Assembly (NCBI GenBank): GCA_023229845.1
Contig: JALNYK010000017.1
Location: 1-64,000 of the forward strand
DNA length: 64,000 bases
DNA from: Gallionella sp.
Lineage (GTDB): Bacteria; Pseudomonadota; Gammaproteobacteria; Burkholderiales; Gallionellaceae
Direction of reading: 5' to 3'
Shown: positions 58,351 through 64,000 of the stretch, in pieces
How positions within the stretch are numbered: the stretch's first letter is position 1
Layout of the letters: every line of letters begins with the position of its first letter
Translations under genes and position numbers: made by a program
The notes under the pieces: generated by a model
The model's database searches: none
The model's input: only the letters and a program-made list of their open reading frames with translations
Told to the model about the DNA's origin: nothing

Positions 58351-60198
58351 GTGAATGATGCGAGTAACAACAAGATAATCACCAAAGTTGCAAGGGACAA
58401 AATCGAGTTCGATCCCAAACCGGTGTTGGACAGCCTCCCGCTGCTGCCTGGGGTATATCGCTATTACGACGCCAAGGGTGAAGTGCTGTATGTCGGCAAG
58501 GCCAAGCAACTGAAGAAGCGCGTCTCGTCCTACTTCCAGAAGACCAACATTTCGCCGCGCATCCGTCTGATGGTGTCGCATATCGCACGCATCGAGACCA
58601 CCGTCACGCGCTCCGAAGCAGAGGCGCTGCTGCTGGAAAATAACCTGATAAAGTCGCTAAAACCACGCTACAACATACTGTTTCGGGACGATAAGTCATA
58701 TCCGTATATCGTGCTGACCGGGGACGATTTTCCGCGCCTGACCTACTATCGCGGCGCGCCGAATCGCCAGCATCAGTACTTCGGTCCCTATCCGAATTCG
58801 CATGCAGCGAAGGAAAGTATCCAGCTTCTGCAGAAGATATTCCGCATCCGCACCTGCGAGAACAGCGTGTTCAACAACCGCGCGCGCCCCTGTTTGCTGC
58901 ACCAGATCGGACGCTGCACTGCGCCCTGCGTGAAGCTGATCTCGGACGAGGACTACCGGGCCGACATTCGCAACGCGGTGCTGCTGTTGCAGGGCAAGCA
59001 TCAGGAGGTGGAACAGACGTTGAGCCAGTCGATGCAGCAGGCGGCGGAGGCGCAGCACTATGAACAGGCCGCGGCATTGCGCGACCAGTTGCGCGCGTTG
59101 CATACCGTGCAGCAGAAGCAATTCGTCGAATCGACCGGCAGCGCTACCGACGCCGACATCATTGCGTTGGCACAAGAGAACGGCATGGTCTGCGTGAACC
59201 TCGCGATGGTGCGCGGCGGACGGCATCTGGGCGACAAGAGTTTCTTCCCGGAGCATGCCGACGATTTGCCCGCTGCCGAGATCGTGCAGGCCTTCATCGC
59301 GCAGCATTATCTGGAGCGCAGCGTACCGCCGTTGCTGGTGCTGAACGAGGAATGTGGCGACGAGACACTGGCGCAGTTGCTCAGCGAACAAGCCGGGCGT
59401 ACCGTGAAGATCAGCACGGCGGCAAGCGGCGATCGCAAGCAATGGCTGGAAATGGGGCAGCGCAACGCGCTGCTGGCGTTGCAGCAGCGTATCGCGCAGC
59501 AGGGCGGGCAACAGCGACGGTTGGACAAACTGCGCGAGTGGTTGGATATGCCGGAGTTGCAGCGCATCGAGTGCTTCGACATCAGCCACACAATGGGGGA
59601 GGCAACGCAGGCTTCCTGCGTGGTGTACGAAAATCTCGACATGCGTTCGGCGCAATACCGCCGTTACAACATCACCGGCATCACCCCCGGCGACGATTAC
59701 GCCGCAATGCGTCAGGCGTTGACGCGCCGCTACCAGAAGCTCACTGAAGGAGAGGGCGCACGCCCCGATCTGGTGCTGATCGACGGCGGCCTCGGGCAGT
59801 TGCATATCGCGATGGAGGTGATGCAGGAGCTGGGATTGGATCTTCCGCTGGTCGGCGTAGCCAAGGGCGAGGAACGCAAGGCCGGGCTGGAGCAATTGAT
59901 CTTCCCGGACGGTTCGGCGAAACAGATGCGGAGCGACGATCCCGCACTGCATTTGATCCAGCAGATCCGCGACGAGGCACACCGCTTTGCGATCACCGGA
60001 CACCGCGCGAAACGCGGCAAGGCACGTACAGCCTCCAGCCTAGAAGAGATTAGTGGGGTAGGGGACAAGCGCCGGCGCAGCCTGCTGACCCACTTCGGCG
60101 GCTTGCGCGAGGTGGCGCAGGCCAGCGTCGAGCAACTATGTCAGGTCGAAGGAATCAGCAAAGCGCTTGCCGAAAAGATTTACCAGCAACTTCATTGA
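58351..60198 (+). CDS. uvrC: Excinuclease ABC subunit C
   Basis: Dual-incision nuclease of nucleotide excision repair. 615 aa. GIY-YIG nuclease domain at the N-terminus (PGVYRYYDAKGEVLYVGKAK), Cys region (CLLHQIGRCTAPC), UVR motif near 205-240, RNase H-like endonuclease domain (RIECFDISHTMGEATQAS, LVLIDGGLGQL) and tandem helix-hairpin-helix C-terminus (SSLEEISGVGDKRRRSLL). The GTG start at 58351 has GAGG upstream. No SOS-type box like that of lexA was noticed near it. Confidence 0.96.
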   Translation: MNDASNNKIITKVARDKIEFDPKPVLDSLPLLPGVYRYYDAKGEVLYVGKAKQLKKRVSSYFQKTNISPRIRLMVSHIARIETTVTRSEAEALLLENNLIKSLKPRYNILFRDDKSYPYIVLTGDDFPRLTYYRGAPNRQHQYFGPYPNSHAAKESIQLLQKIFRIRTCENSVFNNRARPCLLHQIGRCTAPCVKLISDEDYRADIRNAVLLLQGKHQEVEQTLSQSMQQAAEAQHYEQAAALRDQLRALHTVQQKQFVESTGSATDADIIALAQENGMVCVNLAMVRGGRHLGDKSFFPEHADDLPAAEIVQAFIAQHYLERSVPPLLVLNEECGDETLAQLLSEQAGRTVKISTAASGDRKQWLEMGQRNALLALQQRIAQQGGQQRRLDKLREWLDMPELQRIECFDISHTMGEATQASCVVYENLDMRSAQYRRYNITGITPGDDYAAMRQALTRRYQKLTEGEGARPDLVLIDGGLGQLHIAMEVMQELGLDLPLVGVAKGEERKAGLEQLIFPDGSAKQMRSDDPALHLIQQIRDEAHRFAITGHRAKRGKARTASSLEEISGVGDKRRRSLLTHFGGLREVAQASVEQLCQVEGISKALAEKIYQQLH

Positions 60199-60324
60199 AA
60201 AAAAACTTAACGGATGGTCAAAGTCACCGGCTAAAGCCGGGGGTAAGACCAACTGGGGAGCCCGGATTTTGTGTAGATGGGTTTTCCGGGCAGCATCACC
60301 CGAAATTTGTAGCATTTTGGAAAA

Positions 60325-60350
60325 ACAAGGCACGCCTCGGCGTGCCTTGT
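60325..60350 (-). terminator. Terminator of the PilZ gene
   Basis: The stem ACAAGGCACGC/GCGTGCCTTGT runs into TTTTT on the minus strand (60321-60325). It closely resembles the terminator at 60802-60829. Confidence 0.8.
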
Positions 60351-60375
60351 TCGTTTCCGGGCTATGTTGTTTTGT

Positions 60376-60684
60376 TCACCAGAAGGCTTGCAGAATAGAG
60401 GGGCTGGTCAGCTTGATGCCTATGGTATAGCCGCCGGGATTGGCGGGAGGGGCGTTCCAGATGACAGTGCCGTTCAGTTTGAGGTCGATACCATCGGCCT
60501 GGTAGCGGATCACCACGTTTTCACCTATGTTCACCGGGGAATTGAGTCGCAATCGTATGCCCATCGTAGAGACGTCGATTACTTCAAAGACCGGGTGGCT
60601 GTAATTGCCGGCTAGAACTTGCAGTTTGCCTTTGGGCTGACGAGTAGATGGCGATCTACCTTCCTTGCGCTTTTCTGGATACAT
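60376..60684 (-). CDS. PilZ-domain protein
   Basis: 102-aa single PilZ domain, a c-di-GMP effector family. It has RKEGRSPSTRQ in place of the usual RxxxR motif and a DVSTMGIRLRL segment matching the D/NxSxxG motif; c-di-GMP binding is plausible but the Arg spacing is atypical. The ATG at 60684 is preferred over an in-frame TTG at 60699 because GGAGG lies between them. It is flanked by terminators, so monocistronic. Confidence 0.8.
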   Translation of the reverse strand: MYPEKRKEGRSPSTRQPKGKLQVLAGNYSHPVFEVIDVSTMGIRLRLNSPVNIGENVVIRYQADGIDLKLNGTVIWNAPPANPGGYTIGIKLTSPSILQAFW

Positions 60685-60801
60685 GAGCCTGTCCTCCAAT
60701 TCGAGGCCGCATTTTCTGCCTGACTGCGGCCAAGAGCAAGGGCGAATTCATTGCAGCAACCATAAGTTGATGCAATCCGGATTGTTTTCGGGGTGCCAAA
60801 A

Positions 60802-60829
60802 ACAAAGGCACGCCTGAGCGTGCCTTTGT
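60802..60829 (-). terminator. Terminator of the DEAD-box helicase gene
   Basis: A perfect 12-bp stem ACAAAGGCACGC/GCGTGCCTTTGT with loop CTGA, followed on the minus strand by a T run (60798-60802). Confidence 0.85.
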
Positions 60830-60850
60830 TCATTTCCGACTACAGGTTAT

Positions 60851-62419
<1,569 letters not shown>

Positions 62420-62696
62420 GTTGCTTTCCTTATGAAAAAGGTAAGCGCAGGCAGAAAACTACACCTTGTATATAAGGTGGCAGATTAACCGGCGCATAAA
62501 ACATCGTTGCTAACCGGGAAACCCGCAGGAAACCTGGGAGTTCTTTAGACAGGCGCGATTGGAATACGCGCGAGAGATAGGTCAGATAACGATGAACCAA
62601 TGCCGCAATGGCTGCGGCAAGGCGCGCATTATACGGACGGAAAAAATAAAAGCCAGCGGTATTTTCAATAAAAGTAATCCATTGGCACAAAGCCGC

Positions 62697-62783
62697 GTCA
62701 TTCCGGCGCATAACCAGCGACTTGGCTGGCGTTGTTTGCCAGCTTAGTCGAATGGCTAGTAGTTCCATCAGGCCGGAATCCAG
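62697..62783. repeat. REP-like palindrome interrupted by the 59-bp repeat
   Basis: Halves GTCATTCCGGCGCA (62697-62710) and AGGCCGGAATCCAG (62770-62783) together equal the 27-bp sequence found whole and inverted at 62858-62884. The 59-bp repeat lies exactly between the halves. Confidence 0.85.
62711..62769 (-). repeat. 59-bp dispersed repeat, copy B
   Basis: Reverse complement of 35062-35120 with two differences. It interrupts a REP-like palindrome whose uninterrupted copy lies about 90 bp away, so its ends can be set to within 1-3 bases. Confidence 0.88.
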
Positions 62784-62857
62784 GCAATTGAAAAGCCCCG
62801 CGTAGCGGGACAATGCCATCATACGGTTTTGTCCGCTCCGCGGAATTATTTGGATGA

Positions 62858-62884
62858 CTGGATTCCGGCCTGCGCCGGAATGAC
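62858..62884. repeat. Uninterrupted REP-like palindrome
   Basis: The 27-bp sequence forms a short hairpin (TTCCGGC/GCCGGAA). It is the inverted, intact counterpart of the interrupted copy at 62697-62783. The remainder of 62420-62930 shows no convincing gene. Confidence 0.75.
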
Positions 62885-62930
62885 GGTCGATTGGATTGTT
62901 CGGGTTTGATCGTGCATCTTGCTTCCTCCT

Positions 62931-62958
62931 ATTGAAAACCGCCGCGCCATCCCCAGAT
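62931..62958 (+). promoter_or_regulatory. Sigma-32 (heat-shock) type promoter of htpG
   Basis: ATTGAAA (62931-62937), a 13-bp spacer and CCCCAGAT (62951-62958) closely match the heat-shock consensus CTTGAAA-N-CCCCATnT. It is 44 bp upstream of the htpG ATG. Confidence 0.7.
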
Positions 62959-63002
62959 ACGGGACTGCCTTTTTATTAACCCGTTAACTCAATGGAGACA
63001 AC

Positions 63003-64000
63003 ATGACTGACAGTGCTACCGCCAACCGCGAAACGATGGGCTTCCAGACCGAGGTGAAGCAGTTGTTGCAGCTGATGATCCATTCACTGTATTCCAATCG
63101 CGAGATATTCCTGCGCGAACTGGTTTCGAACGCCTCCGACGCCTGCGACAAGCTGCGCTTCGAGGGATTGCACAATGCGGCGCTGTTTGAGAACGAGTCC
63201 GATTTGAACATCCGCATCGCCTACGACAAAACGGCGCGCACGCTGACCATAGCCGATAACGGAATAGGCATGAGCCGTGACGAAGTCATCAACAATCTCG
63301 GCACGATTGCGAAATCCGGCACGCGCGAATTCTTCTCGCGCCTGTCCGGCGACCAGCAGAAGGATGCGAACCTGATCGGCCAGTTCGGCGTGGGCTTCTA
63401 TTCCGCGTTCATCGTCGCCGACAAGGTCACGGTGACGACGCGACGCGCCGGCGAGAACGCCGATCAGGGCGTGCGCTGGGAATCCGACGGCGGCGGCGAG
63501 TTCTCCATCGAGATGCTGGACCGCGCCGCGCGCGGCACCGAGATCACGCTGCACCTGCGCGAAGACCAGGACGATCTGCTCGACGGCCACCGCCTGCGCG
63601 GCATCGTGCGCAAGTACTCCAATCATATCGTCCAGCCCATCGTGATGTTCAAGGAAGAGTGGAAGGACGGCAAGCAAGAGATCACTTCCGAAGATGAGAC
63701 GGTGAACCAGGCCTCCGCACTTTGGGCGCGCAGCAAGAACGACATCACCGACGAGCAATATAAAGAGTTCTACAAGCATGTCGGCCACGACTTCGACGAC
63801 CCGCTGGCGTGGAGCCATGCGCGCGTCGAGGGCCGACAGGAATACACCCAGCTGCTGTACATCCCGGCGCGCGCGCCGCTCGACCTGTGGGACCGCAACG
63901 CGCGCCACGGCATCAAACTCTACGTGCGCCGCGTGTTCATCATGGACGATGCAGAGCAACTGATGCCGCAATACCTGCGCTTCGTGCGCGGGGTGGTCGA
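63003..64000 (+). CDS. htpG: Chaperone HtpG (Hsp90), partial
   Basis: First 332 residues of the Hsp90-family ATPase chaperone; the gene runs off the window end. The N-terminal GHKL ATPase domain is complete: FLRELVSNASDACDKLR, IADNGIGMSRDEVINNLG, SGTREFF and GQFGVGFYSAFIVAD. The middle domain starts near 230. GGAG precedes the ATG at 63003. A sigma-32-like promoter lies upstream. Confidence 0.96.
   Translation, partial: MTDSATANRETMGFQTEVKQLLQLMIHSLYSNREIFLRELVSNASDACDKLRFEGLHNAALFENESDLNIRIAYDKTARTLTIADNGIGMSRDEVINNLGTIAKSGTREFFSRLSGDQQKDANLIGQFGVGFYSAFIVADKVTVTTRRAGENADQGVRWESDGGGEFSIEMLDRAARGTEITLHLREDQDDLLDGHRLRGIVRKYSNHIVQPIVMFKEEWKDGKQEITSEDETVNQASALWARSKNDITDEQYKEFYKHVGHDFDDPLAWSHARVEGRQEYTQLLYIPARAPLDLWDRNARHGIKLYVRRVFIMDDAEQLMPQYLRFVRGVV

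Noticed and set aside
62430..62822. Minus-strand open frame between rhlE and htpG
   Set aside because: It crosses the interrupted REP and the 59-bp repeat and shows no protein family features.

Overview
The window reads as the chromosome of a betaproteobacterium, most probably from the Nitrosomonadales/Gallionellaceae (iron-oxidiser) neighbourhood. That placement rests on protein resemblance, GC-rich coding sequence, the E. coli-like gloB/yafS-rnhA-dnaQ order, and an NAD-reducing HoxFUYH hydrogenase of the Ralstonia type. No search was run. Nearly all of the sequence is ordinary dense coding sequence. There is no rRNA, CRISPR array, prophage or complete insertion sequence.

Layout. 1-1.8 kb: an unknown small gene, then a lexA-umuD pair behind two palindromic SOS-type boxes. 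1.8-6.5 kb: glucokinase, glycogen synthase, an MlaF-like ATPase and a double-OmpA-domain protein. 6.6-10.9 kb: tRNA-Ser, gloB, yafS-like, rnhA, dnaQ and a YhiN-type flavoprotein. 10.9-14.1 kb: a DUF2188 protein, a REP-associated transposase with its REP palindromes, LemA and two TPM proteins. 14.1-25.3 kb: alanine dehydrogenase followed by a signalling block (three histidine kinases, two single-domain regulators, a receiver-phosphatase and an HD-GYP c-di-GMP phosphodiesterase). 25.4-33.6 kb: soluble transhydrogenase, a spermidine-synthase-like protein, a Lon-like protease, a macrodomain/deoxyinosine-glycosylase operon and a CYTH-CHAD protein. 33.7-35.6 kb: an accessory patch with an AT-richer HEPN-type gene, repeats and a hemerythrin. 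35.6-39.8 kb: ribF-ileS-lspA. 39.9-43.2 kb: a stressosome-like module (diguanylate cyclase, RsbT/SpoIIE fusion, RsbR, RsbS-like). 43.3-47.6 kb: ispH, thiO, gltX and tRNA genes. 47.8-57.3 kb: one long co-directional run, hoxFUYHW plus a three-subunit 2-oxoacid oxidoreductase and a GltD-like flavoprotein with a fused ferredoxin domain. 57.4-64 kb: a methyltransferase-like gene, uvrC, a PilZ gene, an RhlE-type helicase and the start of htpG behind a sigma-32-like promoter.

How the genes connect. The hox-por run would join H2, NAD(H) and 2-oxoacid/acyl-CoA chemistry in one transcript. Its flavoprotein resembles the NAD-linked subunit of phenylglyoxylate:NAD oxidoreductase. Cyclic-di-GMP recurs as a theme: a GGDEF protein in the stressosome module, an HD-GYP protein and a PilZ protein.

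The most unusual observations are the hox-por linkage; an RsbS-like STAS protein lacking the phosphorylatable serine; a 59-bp repeat that interrupts a REP-like palindrome whose uninterrupted copy lies nearby; palindromic repeats that overlap the 3-prime ends of three genes; and a LuxR-type response regulator that loses its DNA-binding helix to an early stop. I see no clearly new defence system. The HEPN-type gene is the best candidate for one.
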